DNA of 64,000 nt from Promerops cafer (Eukaryota > Chordata > Aves > Passeriformes > Nectariniidae). How positions within the stretch are numbered: position 1 is the first letter of the stretch; each line of letters begins with the position of its first letter. This document shows positions 1 through 13,045 of this stretch, piece after piece. A model generated the notes under the pieces. It saw nothing but the letters and a program-made list of their open reading frames with translations, was not told where the DNA came from and ran no database searches. The DNA lies in the NCBI GenBank assembly GCA_013398275.1, contig VZSE01011543.1, positions 208,674 to 272,673 of the forward strand. The letters are read 5' to 3'. The position numbers were made by a program, and so were the translations under genes.

Positions 1-3000
1 ATTGGGAATTTCGAATGTTGAAAGTTAAGAACAACTGGAGGATAATGTGGATCCCATCACTCTCATCCAGTAGTGGGCATAAGCACCAAGTTTGGATTGA
101 CACCGAGAACCGAGGGCAAAGAATCCTGCTCAGGTTAGGCTGCACCTCAGGCTTTGCTCTAAAATGACCTGGCAGAAGTGTAGGTGGTGTTGTCCTTGAA
201 AATTTGTACCTGTGCCTCCAGCCCTGCTGGAGCTGTGTCTCAGGACCTGCACTGACACCTGAAACCACAGTGGAAAACCTCCAGTCCCAACCAGAGTTCA
301 TTGCTTGGCCTCACGCTCTCAGAATTATGGGCCAAGTTGAAGACAGAATTGAAGATTTAATTTCAATCACGCCCAGCTCTTCGTACCATGGAGTGGAAGG
401 TGGAATGTGCAGGTTGATTATGACCTCCCTAAGATCCCATTGCCAGGCACAAAAGCAGATTTCTCTGTGTCCTCACATCTTCACACTCACCTGAAAGATT
501 TTCCCAGGAGCTTGTGCATGACTTTCCTGTAAAACTCACCAGCTTTATGGGTTTTATTCCTCTTTGGGAACAACGTGTTGGATTAATGCACGTTGCTTTT
601 ATATTGTTTGTCACCTTTTATCCCCTTAGTACTTTGCTCTCTTGAATTTTTGGGTGTGATCCAGGCAGAATTTCCAGCTGACAAACTTCTGCTGAGCTGG
701 AATGAGAGCTCATGTAAGGATCTCCCCAGCTCCTTGGAAGGGATTTGCAGCTCATTTGTGTTTCTGCACAGAGCTCTCCTGATTTGTGTCCATCCTGGAC
801 GTGCTGACGTGAACTACAGCATCAGGAGATGCCCAGAGTTGATTTTTCCAAGGAAAACCTGGCTCACAGCAGCACAGCCTCTGGCACAGCCTTGCTCAGG
901 TGACAGGCACAGCCTCCCCCAGAGCTCAGGGCTCTAAACCCCACCTCAGAGTGGGGTTTGACCACAACCCTTGAGGATGGATTTAACATCTCTTAAAGGG
1001 TGTTGCCAAATATTAAGAATCAATTTTCAGTGTTTGGTCCCTTCTCCTCACTGAAACAGTTTAACAGGACTGGGATTGTTGCTGAACTCTCAGTGAGAGC
1101 TGCTGAAACACAAGCAAAAGGACCTTTTATAAAATAATCCCCCTGTCTTCATTCTGTCACTGCTATCAAGCTGAATAAAGCCAGGAATTTAGGCCTTGAT
1201 TCCACAAAGCACTTAAATGAGTGCTCATGTTTTAGTGAGCACACTTGCCATGGGCAGAGTCTGTTCCAATGTGGCCTTTCCAAAGGATTATTAGGTATTT
1301 TTTTAGGATATACCTTTCAAAAGAAACTCCTCCTCCTCCCACAACATTTAGCCATCAATCTGTGCCTTCTGCAACAGAGCAAGGCCCAGAAAAGCATTGT
1401 AAGGAAAGATAAGTGGATTTTGGGAAAGCCTTTACTGAAAGTGGATTTTTTTTGATAGGAAACTGAGTAATTTGCTCTATGGACTGAAATTTGAGAGGTG
1501 GTTTGACTACAATAACCAAGATATCGCAGAGAATTGAAAGCATCTTTGCCAAGCTTTCAGCTTGGATAATTTTAATCTAGAAATGGATAAGATCAGTTAA
1601 AAAAGAGTAGAGGAATAGAAATAGAATTAAGGAAAAAGAGGCAGTGGCTAAATTAGGTATTTTATTTCTTGACTGCCCAGTCCATGCCTCTCCAAGCTCT
1701 CCTCACACGTGGTGGCTGCTCCAGCAGCTCGGTGCAGTGTGAGGTCTGAGGAAGCAGCTCACAAGAAACTGCAGAGTAACTGGGGATGAAGCAATGTTAT
1801 TTGTCATAATAATTACTAATCCCTTAAGAAAGCAGAACAATGTTTGGGTTGGATGTACAGAAAGATTAAAATTTCAGCCCGCACTTGAGCTTAATTCTTG
1901 TGATTCCAAGTTGTTCGTGTTGAGAAGCCCAGAGGACACCCAAAACTTGTCCTTTAGCAGACCCTTCCCCAGCTGAGCACCCACCCAACCCTTGGAGAGA
2001 ATGCCCTCATCGGAAACAGATAATCCTTCCCCAAACAAACCCTAATAAACCCTTTCCTTCTTCTCCTCTCTTTCCCGGCCTGGCTCTGTGGTATCCTGCC
2101 CTATTGTGTTACATTATCATATCAAGTCGTGGCATGGCATAAAGCAGCTTAATGTGCTGGAGGAATGCAGCTCTAGCTGCAGTAATCCCTGTCAGCTTTG
2201 CTTCCCGGAGCCTCCTCCATGGATTTTGGGAGAGGTGTGATCCATCAAAGCTGCTCATTTTCATATCTACCTGGTGTCGTGTTACCTAAACCCGCCAAAA
2301 AAACCTGTGTGTGCCATATCAAAGAGCAGCCCTGACTCCCAGAAGTGTTTTTGTTGGATCATCCGTGCCTGCCTGCAGCCAGAGGAATGGCTCATCCCCA
2401 GTTTTCCCTTTCCAGAGATCCAAGATGAGTCAAAGAGCTGCAGGGCCTAAATCCTCATCCTGTCCCCATTGTCTCTGACAATGGAAATGGGATCCTTCAT
2501 ACCAACCTGGATGGTTTGCAAAAACATTACCCACATCAGCACAGGGATTTCAATTCCTATAAAGAGCTGGGAAAGAAGCACCCATGAGGTTTTTTTTCTT
2601 CAGACCAGTTTCTCCCATAAACATTTCTCTTCTACTTTAATCGCACAGGAATTCCAGTGACATCTTTACTTCCCAGTAAAGTGCATGGGGAGGAATTCCT
2701 TATGTAACTTCCCTGCCTGAGTTGCATAAAAGTTCATCCTGCCAAGAAAGTGAGTGCATTTTGCATGCATTTAGATCGGTTTATATGGCTTTTATTTCCC
2801 TCACTGGACCTGTTATCACATTTCATCCCCAAAAGTGGTTGGACTTCTCCTTATTTCTCCCCTTGGTGGTAGGGATGGTAACAGGAGAAGAGTACATTCT
2901 ATTCTGGGTTATTTTTAGGTCTAAAATCAGAACATTTGGAATCGTAACCCAAGTGGATTAAACAGAGCAAAGCAGGTCCCATTTCTGTGTTGTTTGTACG

Positions 3001-4147
3001 GCATCAGGGTCCTGGCAGATAACTACAAGCGTTGTGTTAATGCAGATGATGACAAAAGGGGCTTGTTCTACCCACTTTCAAACATCTCAAAGCTTTGCCA
3101 AAATCCCCATTTCGAAGAAAACTGGGCTATCAGATTTACAGCTTCTAGAGGGAGAGTGCTGGGGCTGAAGGAGGTAAATTAAGGTCAGCTTAGAGGAGGA
3201 GGAAAGCCTTGAGCTGCTGAGCTGTGTGTGAACATCCAATCCCATATTCCTGCCTGGAAGAGACTCCCCTGAATTAATCCTACAGGATGCTCTGAATTAT
3301 TCCCAAGCAATACCTCATCCCAGAGTGGATCTGTGGATGAAGCATTCAACCTGTGCTGTCGGAAGAGCAGGAGGTGCTTTCCAGGTGCAGGAAGACTCTC
3401 ATTTCTCTTTGGTTTTAAATTCAGTTTTTCAGCTGTGTGGAACCATTGATTCACCCACATAAATTCCTCAAGGTACTGCTTCAGGATGGGTTCTGCAGAG
3501 CCATTCTGGTCCTTCCAGTGGGAAGTTGCCAAATTCTTCCTCTTTGGCTCTGTTTTTCCACAGGATAAGTGGGTCCTGTGCCACTGATCCAAAATGGTGG
3601 TGGGGTCTGGAAAGGAGCGAGCTCAGATCCCACCTGCTGCACAACCAGATGGAATTTCCACCTTCTAGAGCCAGGCTGAGAGAAAGCCACCTGCAGAAAA
3701 CCAGGATCTGCTGCTTCTGGGCCCCAGTTCAACAGGGAAACTCCAACAGAATTTCTCTGGTAGCTTTACGGACACTTCTTGGCAACCCCATGACATCAAA
3801 CACCCGGATTTATGTAGGTTTTTTTTTTTTCCCCCCTGGAATAACATCAACCCAAAGCCTTTCAAGCCTTCAAGGCAATTTAGGTTGCAGTTGCCCACAG
3901 AGCAACAAACACTCAGCACTCTCCTGCCTGCAGCAGCTTTCCCCGGGCAGGGAGCGGGTTGAGCCCGATCCCACGCACGCGGGAACGCGTGCAGGGGACA
4001 GAGGTGTGCAGGACTTGGGTGCTGAGCTCCAACAGCTGAAGTCATGCCTGTGGTATCACAAATATGAGAGTCCAAAACTGTTTCAAGGGTTTCCAAGCCA
4101 AACACTCGAGCGCATTTCGTAGCCTTTGAAATCCATCTGGCCAAAAG
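1..4147. other. Intergenic or intronic DNA, no gene seen
   Basis: No open frame here exceeds about 200 codons and none shows a recognisable domain or exon-like codon use. The stretch is moderate-GC avian-type sequence. About 2,090-2,260 is free of obvious repeats and AT-balanced, and could be a conserved non-coding element, but that is only an impression. A perfect small stem-loop lies at 936-959. A short CpG-rich patch near 3,955-3,995 contains an inverted repeat with 7-bp arms (GCACGCG, spacer GGAA, CGCGTGC). Confidence 0.6.
936..959. other. Perfect 9-bp stem-loop
   Basis: The arm AAACCCCAC is followed by a 6-nt loop (CTCAGA) and the exact complementary arm GTGGGGTTT. No flanking repeat or gene explains it. 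The size resembles a chance hairpin or a small RNA fold. There is no long precursor arm as would be expected of a microRNA. Confidence 0.7.
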
Positions 4148-4228
4148 CTCCTGACAGTGTGATCTATGAGGCTGTGGAACAGTTTCCCCAGGGAAGTGTT
4201 GGAAGGGCTATCATTTGAGTCATTTAGT
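4148..4228 (+). mobile_element. Old CR1 LINE fragment
   Basis: The stretch around 'GGCTGTGGAACAGTTTCC' followed by 'CCAGGGAAGTGTTGGAAGG' matches the familiar CR1 3' region (consensus roughly 'tggaac-agtctccccagggaggtggtggaag'). It is diverged and lacks the CR1 tail, so it is a truncated, ancient copy. The assignment is from memory of the family consensus. Confidence 0.5.
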
Positions 4229-7200
4229 GCTGAGGGGAATATACCACGGGGAGCAATCCCTCATTAGCTGGACTAATGGAGCTTTCTGCTTCAAACTCTG
4301 GTGTTCCTACAGAAAAAAGATGCCTTGTCTTCTCCTTGTTCCTCCATATGCTCAAATTGGCAGGGATGTGGGGCCGTTGGCTGTTTTGTAGCTTTTGTTT
4401 ATAAGGCACATAAATTTATCAGAGGAGGGGGTTTCATGTGTCAGGCAAAGTGTGGAGTGTCAAGAGCAATCTGAAGGAAAGAGTCCTGGGGATAAATGAG
4501 AAGCACATCCGTTATTTGCTAAAAAACAGGGAGAGGTGTGGGCCCTTCCTGAGGAGCTCTGGGCAAGTTTCAGGGAATGAGGATGTGGAATCTGAGTGGA
4601 ACTGAGCCTTGAGTTCACCAGCCACCCATGGAGAGCAACTGTCTGCCTTTGGCTGGTGGATTTCTGGGACATCTCATCCTCCACGCAGATTTTTCCTGGG
4701 ATAACACAAGTTCCAATAACACAATTCCAACCTGTCCTTTCCGTCATGTGTTGTTTCAGATCAGTCATTTTTATGCCCTGGATGTGGAGGGATCCCGGGT
4801 TTGGTCCTCTGGGGACATCAACATGGTGACTTTGAGGATCAGGCACCTGCTTTTTGGATGACAACTGCTTCCTTCCCTCACGATCTTCCTGTGCAGCCTT
4901 GGGAATGCCAGTTGGAGTTTTGGGATCACTTACTCTGAGGTGTAATTTAACATCTTTGATGGGTAAATCACAATCTCAGCAGGCTGGGTCCTCACCAGCT
5001 TTGCCTCATCTATGGAAAAAATGGAGAAACCATCCTAAACTTTATTACTAAGACCTAGGATGGGTGTAATGGCCTTTCTTCTATGGAATACATAATTTTT
5101 CCAAGATCTGGTCACTCCAGAGAGCACCAGCTCATTGCTCCCTTGACTTTACCTGCCATAGGTGCCTCAGTGGCAGTGTGGCCTTTCAGAGGAGAGGAGG
5201 TAGCACTGACATCACTCCAGGATTTGTAGTGGATTTTTTTTGGCTATTTTTTTTTTTTTTTTGCTTCCCAAAGTCTTGAATATTTTCCAGCCATGATGAT
5301 TTTCCCTTCTGTGCTTCTTTTTTTAACAGGAGATTTTCCAAGTGGACAATCCCAAAGGTGGCCGGCTCCACGGGCGGGAAAAAGAAAAGAGTCATAGAGA
5401 TATTTTAAATGCGACGCGAATTTTATGCCAAAAAGTGTCTTTTCCATATTTATAAGCCCCTGTCATCCCCTCTCCCTCCGCCTCCTCCTGCTTAAAAGGA
5501 AACTCCATTACAAAGGCAGGAAAGAACATCAAACAAACCTCGCTTGGCAGCCATGTCTATATGTGAAATTACTGTCAGAGTACAAAGGAAGACTCAAGAT
5601 TTAGAAGGTAACATGTGACAAGAGAATGCCGTCCTTCTCAATGTCTTTACCTTTTGTTGGTGAGAGCTGGGAAGGGGTTGGTGGTGGTGCTTTTTTCTTT
5701 TGAGGAGGGCCGTGCCAATTATAGAAAGACACAAATCACCGCGAAAGCCCCGCGGGCTGAGGGCGATTTGGGAGCCCCTGATCCCGGCAGTGACTCCAGC
5801 CAGGGCTGTGTAGGCACATGCTCGCCCTCAGCTCCATCCTTCAGGGCCACCCGAGGAGCAGCCGTGGTGTTTGATCCCACAAAGCTTTGATGGAGGCACT
5901 TTGGAGCTGCTGGGGGCTCTGGATGGCCTCAGCTCCCCTTGGTATAAGGCAAAATGTGTTTGGTTGAAGTGACCACATGTGCTTTCTGTGCAGCCTTTAA
6001 GCAAATGGCTTCTAGCAAATATGTTTTATTTCACTAGGGGAGCAAATTCCTGCTCTGGAATGGAAGTTACTCCTGCTCTGTGACTGGAAATTAATTAACG
6101 GGTCAATGTAGCCACGGTCTTGACGTAGATCTTTGTCTCATCTTTCTCTTCATCTCGGAGAGTGTCTTTATTAGCTCTATTCTTATCCATGCTCTTGCAA
6201 TCCTGCTTTTTCTGCCAAAACAATACTTCTTTTCCACGTTTCCCAAATGCTGCAGGACAGCAGGGCACAGAAAGCAGTGGAGCAGCACAAGCTGCAGGTT
6301 CCCAGCCCTGACACGTGGGACAGGAGACATCACACCTGCTGCCCTCACCAGCCTTGGCTGCTTGGGCTCTGCCCAAAAATTCAGGTATTCCATTGAGAAT
6401 TGAATATTCAGGTGTTTATAATTTTAAAAACAGGGTTTTTATTAAAAAGCACAGGGTTTATAATTAAAAAAACACTAAATCATGGAGCTGGCCACCTCAT
6501 TTGGGTGTCACCCTATGGATTGAAGCATCTGCCCTGTTTCTCCTCTACCCCACAGTGTCAAATGAAAGTTAAGCTGAAGGCATTTCCCAGGCCCAACCCT
6601 AAACTTGTTTTCCACTTCTGTATTTATTAAATGTTCGTGTCTTTAATCAGCTTGTTGCCCTGTGTGGTACCATGGTGCGTCCCCTCCTGGTCCCCTGTGC
6701 CAGGACCTCTGCAGGAGAAGCTGGTTCATACTTGGTGTGGCTTGTTAAGGTGTGAACCTCTGCCCTTTGTTCTTTGAAGGAGCATTTTATTTTCTAAAAG
6801 CAAGGCTTAATGCAAGAGACACTTTTAATCCCTCCTAGTTTTGAGGGCTATTGAACTTACCCGCTGTAAGTCAAATGTGAATTTAACTTTTCAAAGAATA
6901 GGAGTTTTCTTTTTTGGCTGTTGTTGAAGTGTGGGTGCTACAAGGTCTTTCCTCCTTTATTTTAGGGATGGAGCCATTATTTGTTTGAGTTTTTTTTTAA
7001 TACAGAGTTGATCACAAGCTGCAAGTGACATTTGTTGACCACAGGCCAGACTTGCAGAAGCACCACACCGACTGTGTCTTGCATCTTTGGGAAGAACCAT
7101 AGCCCTTCCTCCTCCTCTGAGAACAATAAAATTGAGCCTTTTTCATTTTCCCTCATAGGAAAAAAAAAACCCTTGAAAAATCTGTGTGGGGAGGCATGTC

Positions 7201-7304
7201 TGCAAACATGGTTTACAGCCCCTTTTCAGTCTCATCTGAAGTTTTTTTGAATGAGGTGCAAAAAGTGGCTGAGAGCAGGGGGAAGGGAGGAAAACTCAGT
7301 TCTG
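4229..7304. other. Non-coding stretch with a possible conserved element
   Basis: No gene is supported. A T-run occurs at about 5,246-5,263. The segment 5,385-5,610 is repeat-free. It contains 'ATATTTTAAATGCGACGCG', a 'CCATATTTATAAG' box close to a CArG/TATA-like motif, and 'CTTAAAAGGAAACTCC'. That composition is typical of a conserved enhancer, but conservation cannot be seen from one sequence. Confidence 0.4.
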
Positions 7305-7305
7305 T

Positions 7306-7358
<53 letters not shown>
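7305..7358. repeat. (CA)n microsatellite
   Basis: About 22 uninterrupted CA dinucleotides are followed by a CG interruption and a few more CA units. On the + strand the run is in frame in overlapping short open frames, which produces meaningless Thr-His repeats. It is likely polymorphic. Confidence 0.97.
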
Positions 7359-7747
7359 ATGGAGACACTGGTTAGCAACATAAACAAAAGGTGGGTGGTA
7401 ACCCCCGAGCTTTTTTTTTTTGACAGCCAGTGGTGGCAGTGATGAATTTGTGAAGTTATCTAATTTTCCACTGTTTTAATTAGAGGCCTGGGCTATGAGA
7501 CCTAACAGCTGGGTTCTTTGTACTGCTTTCTGTTGCCTGACAGAGAAAAATTTCTACTGTATCTTCAGCCAAGCTTTCAGTCTGACCTGAGCAAATGAAA
7601 CTTCTGGGACTCATAAACTGTGGTTTCTGGGCAGATTGCTTTTTGAACTGCTCCTTAGCCCTCCTAACATGCAAAGAACACAAAGGCTCACAGAGTGAAC
7701 TCCCTTTGTACTCCCAAGCTAATGGGGATGCTCATTAAAGAGGTAGG

Positions 7748-7771
7748 AGGGGAACAGGAGGGGAGGGAGGG
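7748..7771 (+). other. Potential G-quadruplex motif
   Basis: Four runs of three or more G occur within 24 bp (GGGG, then GGGG, GGG, GGG with loops of 7, 1 and 1 nt). This satisfies the usual G3+N1-7 rule. No gene start is evident next to it. Confidence 0.6.
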
Positions 7772-7879
7772 ACTCTCCCTGGCATATTAGAGGACTTATC
7801 AAGTGTAAAGTTCCTCCTGGTCGGCCACAGCGGAGTTGGGGCCAGTTGGGAAGTTGTAAAGCTCAAGCCCTCAGAAGAC

Positions 7880-8060
7880 AATGGCTTTGGTTGCAAAGCA
7901 CGACCAGTTGAGCAACTTAATTTATGACTCGGTTCCTGCCAAGCGATTTTTAAAGCTTTACATTAGACTGGATGTGCATCACAGTTCATCACCCCTCTGC
8001 TTCTCGAGGCATGCACTATAACCACTTTCTTTCACTGTAATCCAGAAGGAAAAAAAGAAG
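7880..8060. promoter_or_regulatory. Candidate conserved non-coding element
   Basis: This is an AT-balanced, repeat-free block with motifs common in developmental enhancers, such as 'CAACTTAATTTATGACTCGG' (with a TGACTC AP-1-like half) and 'TTTTTAAAGCTTTACATTAG'. It lies far from any open frame. Function is inferred from sequence texture only. Confidence 0.3.
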
Positions 8061-9924
8061 TCAGAGGAATTTTTAGACCTGGATTTAGCTCAGTCTAAAG
8101 TCTTTGCTTAAATCCCATTGGAGTCAAGGGAATTAAGCAAGGCTTTGACTTAAAGCATATACTTAATTGCTTTGCTGAATCAGAGCCCATATTCTCATTT
8201 TCTTCCTCAGGAGCTCTTCAGAGTCAGAAATGTGTTCTCGTCCTCCAAAGGCCATTGCTCCCTCTTTCCCCACCTGCTCAGCTGTGGCAGATTTCCTTGG
8301 GGCTGTTTTGCTGCAGGAGTCAAAGGGACCCGGTGATGACAAGGCCACTCAAGCCAATGCAATTTCAATAAACCAGAAAGTCATTTGATTTGCAAGGAAC
8401 TCTCTGAAAACAGTTTTTCTGTGAAGGCAGCTGAGTAATGACCCATCACTCAAGCAGTTGTGAAAGGAGAGCCCTTTACAACTCGGGGGTGAAGAATGGT
8501 GCCTTTAATTGCCACGATTGCAGGCCTGGCTTGGACAAAAATTTCAGGCATGTCCAAGTGCTGCAGCAGATGGATTGTGCAGCACAGGGAGGGGTTTCAG
8601 GCTTTCCATCCTCCACACCAGGGGTAGGACCACGGGCTGCTGCAGCACTGCAGCCCCTCCACCTCCAGGAGCAAGGGAAGGGGGCTGAGGGGGCAGCTCT
8701 GGCTCAGATCCATGGCCAGAGAGCAGCAAGGCAACCACCCAAATAAACTTGGGAGCTGGGCGGGGTTTTCCTCTTTGGATGGAGTAGTGTCTGGACCTCA
8801 TCCCCCCATTCTCCTTCGCCCTTGAGACAGGTAACCAAACATGACAGTGAACTTGGTCAGAGAGTACGGATGAGCGTGACTTTGGCCAGAAATACCAGTT
8901 CAAAATTCTTACCAAACCCAGCTACTTCTAATAAAAACCTTTGTTCCAGTCTGATAGGAAGTGGGTCTTTGTGGCAACCTGGTCGTGCTCCTGTGTGATG
9001 CCTTCCCTGTGGTTCTCTGCAGGGGATCTGGTTATGTTGGGTGAATCTTTTGATTATCTTTGGTTATATTGGATGAATCCATCACTACAGAAGGGAATTG
9101 AGGGCCTGCAGTGTGTGAGGAGTGGGAGGGGAGACCACAGTGCTCCTCTGCTGGGGAGAATCCCCATCTCCATCTCCCTGACGGGCAGTGACAACTCCTT
9201 GCACACACACTGACTGCTGCTTTCCCTTATATGTAAAAAGAGAGGATGGGAGAAACCCTCTTGTGACATTCCCTATTTGTCCTTGGGTGGATTCTCCCAT
9301 GAAAAAGTGGAAATTTCATCTCTGTCCAGTTCAGAAAGGTCACAACTCCCTCTTTATGAACTGTGGCTCTGCTGGGCAGAAGTTCTCATATCTTACCCTC
9401 GTGGCTCTAGATTTGTCCCTCATGTGTTGGGTGTGGTCTGGGCACAGCCATGCCCACGTGAAGGCTTTGGGGAAAAAGCAGGAATTGTGCCTCTCCTGAG
9501 GCTAATTAATGGGACAGTGCTGAGTGCATTTTAATGGAGGCCACTCTGTTGCCCCATGTGGAAACATCTGCACTTTTCTCTGGGATGAAGTGACGGCTGA
9601 CATTAAGCAGTTTGCAAGTCCCAGGTGCCGAAAGTCCAACTAAGATGGGATTTAAGCCAAATTCAGGTTGCATTCCAGGCTGTGATGAAAGGGAATTTTG
9701 GAACGTTTGACTTCCCTGCAGAGCAGAAATTCCATTTCCCAATCAGCTCTAAATAATCATTTAAAGATGGACTCTAAATTGGGATTGTTTTAATGTGTCA
9801 TCTTGGTTTTAATTGCTTCGAGTTCTGAGTAAATGTTATCAGACCATCAGAGCCTGAGGATGAAGCAAGAGCCGGGTGGTGATTCAGATGGAATTGCCTG
9901 TTGCCAAAGAGGAAGTGCTGGGAC

Positions 9925-10060
9925 TGGGATGACTCTCCTGCTCGAGCAAAAGACAAGACAGTGAACTCTCTGTTTACAGTGGGCCACCGAAAGAATGGGA
10001 TAATTGCAATTATCCCAGCAAAGCAGCGTTTTAATGACTGCTTCATTTTAAAAATACATA
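9925..10060. promoter_or_regulatory. Candidate enhancer around a perfect 22-bp palindrome
   Basis: The palindrome at 9,996-10,017 consists of the 11-nt arm TGGGATAATTG and its immediate reverse complement. It contains TAAT and ATTA half-sites separated by TGCA, a spacing that suits dimeric homeodomain or POU-homeodomain binding. GGGATAA half-sites occur on both sides. The flanks contain 'TGTTTACAG' (Forkhead-like) and 'GCAGCGTTTTAATGACTG'. No binding data are available. Confidence 0.45.
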
Positions 10061-13019
10061 TGTAAATCTCCGAGGAGGTGGAGAGGTGCCAATTTGTTCT
10101 GGCCGAGCTGGGGACCTTTTATCTCCTTCAAAGAGCTGGCAGCTCAGCCGTGGCAGCAGAGTCCAGCATCGGGGCAGGCTGGGCTTGCTCAGCTCGTGAG
10201 TCACAGCACCAGCGTGCACAGACTACACCAAGACTCAGCCCAGAGACCCAGGGAGCAGCAAAGAGATGGATATTTCTGGTTTTCCTTCTAATAATCTCTG
10301 GTGATGGCTCTGGGAATAGGAGTTTTTGTACAATAGGCAGAGTTCAGCTGTAGGAGTTTGCTCTGGAGAGATGCTGAGCTGTGGGTGTTTCTCATCCACT
10401 GCAGTGGGTGGTGAATTCTTCTTTTCCTACCCCGTTTTTTACCTGCTTCCCCATTTCAGTGGTTTCCCTCTCCAGGGTACATGTGATCCATCTTCCCTGG
10501 GATGAAGTGATCCCATATTTATCCCGTCAGTCCAAGATGCTCAACTCTGTGCTCTAAAGAATCTCTGTATTTGGAAAGGAAAACTTCACTTATACTTTGT
10601 TATAATTCCCCCCCTCTCAAAAGCTCCTGATGCTGAATTTCTGAAGAGGCCCAAGGAATCGGGAGCGGTTGGAATTTTTGGACCCTTTAAGGACATTTCA
10701 GTGGAATATTCTTTGTCTAACATGCGGTCAGAGGTATCCAAAGGATCAACAACATGTTGAGAAATCAAGATTCTTGAAGGGATAAGACCTTCCCGTGCAA
10801 ATTCTGGCCAAATTCTGCGCTGTGAGTAAGCGAACAGGAGCTGTGCTCTTAATGCTGAATTTATTGGTCTTTGTGTTTCAAGGTCTCCAGTAATTACCAT
10901 CATGTGACTGGGGTTCATGGACTTGGGAATGTTACACGTCCCACTATCTGCTGTGGGAGCGCTCAGATGCACAACCCAAAAACGCGCAGAAACCACAGAT
11001 TTATGAGATCAGCCTTTTTAAGTGTGCCCCTGTCCAAGAAACAGGAGTTTCTAAATCACTCCCGCTCTCCCTTCTTCCCGACATTTTGGATTGGCTTTGC
11101 TGAGGCTGCTCCGTGATATTAATTGCTGGATTTAACAAAATGCGTTTGGAGAGGGTTGGAGATTTGCCATGTCAACTTTCTAACTCCTCTCTTCTCCACT
11201 TGTGGAGGGGAGGAAGGGAACAGCCACCTCTGGATGTTTGCCAGGCCAGGGGGATGGATCGACACGTTGGAGAGCATGGAAGCTCTCCCTGAAATATCCT
11301 AAAAACACTTCAAATCTCTGCCTGAGCTCTGCTTCACACGTTTCACCCATGGTTAGCATCCCCCTCCCACGTTAAAGTTTCCCCTTTGATTTCTTAAGGC
11401 CCAAAAGTCACCACAGTGTGGTCGGATGGGTCCCAAGGAGCAGATCTTTATGGAAATTGGGCACAGGTCCCCCAGATTTAGCACTGTGAGGAAAATTTCT
11501 AGGAAAAATAAAGCCCATCCACCTATTAGCCATGAAGAGCCTTCCTAATCAATCCTGTAGCACTGGGGACCCACAAAAGGCTTTGCGTGAGGTGAAATTC
11601 CATTTTTTTTCATTCTCCAAACCAATAAACCTGTCCATTATTTGCAAAATCTGCTTAAGAGGGCTCATCCTCTGCTGGTTTTTTTCAAAACAAGGTTTCC
11701 AAATGGGCAGTTTGACTGTGAAGATGAAATAAAAGAGACAAAGCAATTACCACGCAGCATCCTGGTGCCCCTACTCAAAGTACAAATTGTCTGCTACGAA
11801 ATTTCTTGGAAATACTGACTGACCCCTACCTGCAGGTGCAAAGGGATCTGTTCTGCTGGTGGTTTTTGGTTTAGAGTGCTCCTATTTAACAGAAGGTTTA
11901 GATGCTGGAGGCTATTTGTGTTCATTAGGGTGATTAAGCATCTGTCTGAGCAGGACACATGGTTAAAGTTAAATCTGACTCTCGGCGCTTTGTTACGTGG
12001 AGGCTTGGGGGTGATGCTCGTGTTGATGATGTGTTCAGCTACTCTCTGTCCTCCCCTGACTCATGTTATTAATCTGAGATTCGTTCCCAGCCCTCACTGA
12101 TTCATTCCTTTGCTGTTTCTTCCTTGAGCTTGATCTGTGGAAAATAAAACCCCAAACTCCTGCTCATCGGATTTTTCCTCCGTTAACTCCTGCACAGGCT
12201 CATCCTTCAGGGAAGCATTTGGGTGTCTCCATAACCTTGGGATGATTTGCAGCAACAGACAGCAAAAGCAGGAATGATTTGGTAACCTCGTGTCAGAATC
12301 CTGTGGATACAACAGTGTGGATTAATCTCCATCACTGCAGTCCTGCCTTTTCCCTCCTCTTGCCACATTATTTCCATCCCTTCCCTTCCGCCAGCCCTGG
12401 GACTCGTCTGACCTGGCTGAGCCAGAAACTGCTGTGAGAGTTTTGTAGGGCTCGTTTTTCTGCTGATTCAATTAGTTAGGGAGTCAATTAATCAATTAAT
12501 TAGGGAGCTGGGGGAGTTGTTCCTACAGATGAGTGAAAAGGAGCTGTACCCTCACACCCCCTGTCATTGCTGGGGTTCAGGTGTTGAACAAAAAAGCTGC
12601 AGAGGGTTTTGCAGGGAATCTTGCTGTTCCTGGATGGTGCCTTGTTTAAAAATATCCAATGGATTGGGATATTACAGCTCTGGTGGCCCAACAGGGCAGG
12701 GCCATGAGTGACCCTGGGGTTTGGCAGAGGTGGGAGGGAGCAGGGTGGCTCCTGCTAACCAATTTTAGTGCTAGAGCAGATTCATCCAATTCATTATTCA
12801 TTTTCCTGCTAGAGAAGCTTGCAGAATACTGAACTTTGCACTAAATTGATGTATTTGCTGATAACTGAGTGTTTTAAAAGCTGAGTGAATCTTGGCTAAC
12901 TTCCCGTTTGTCTTTTTATTGTGGTTTTGTTGTTTTGTTTGTTTTGTTTTTTTTAATTTAGACTTTCAGTTTTACAAAACTCCTTTCCAAAATTGCCAAA
13001 CCTCTGTAAAGTTCTCTTT

Positions 13020-13045
13020 AATATTCCTCTTCAATATTCCTCTTC
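13020..13045. repeat. 13-bp tandem duplication
   Basis: The unit AATATTCCTCTTC is present twice head to tail with no mismatch. A further partial AATATT follows. Confidence 0.85.
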
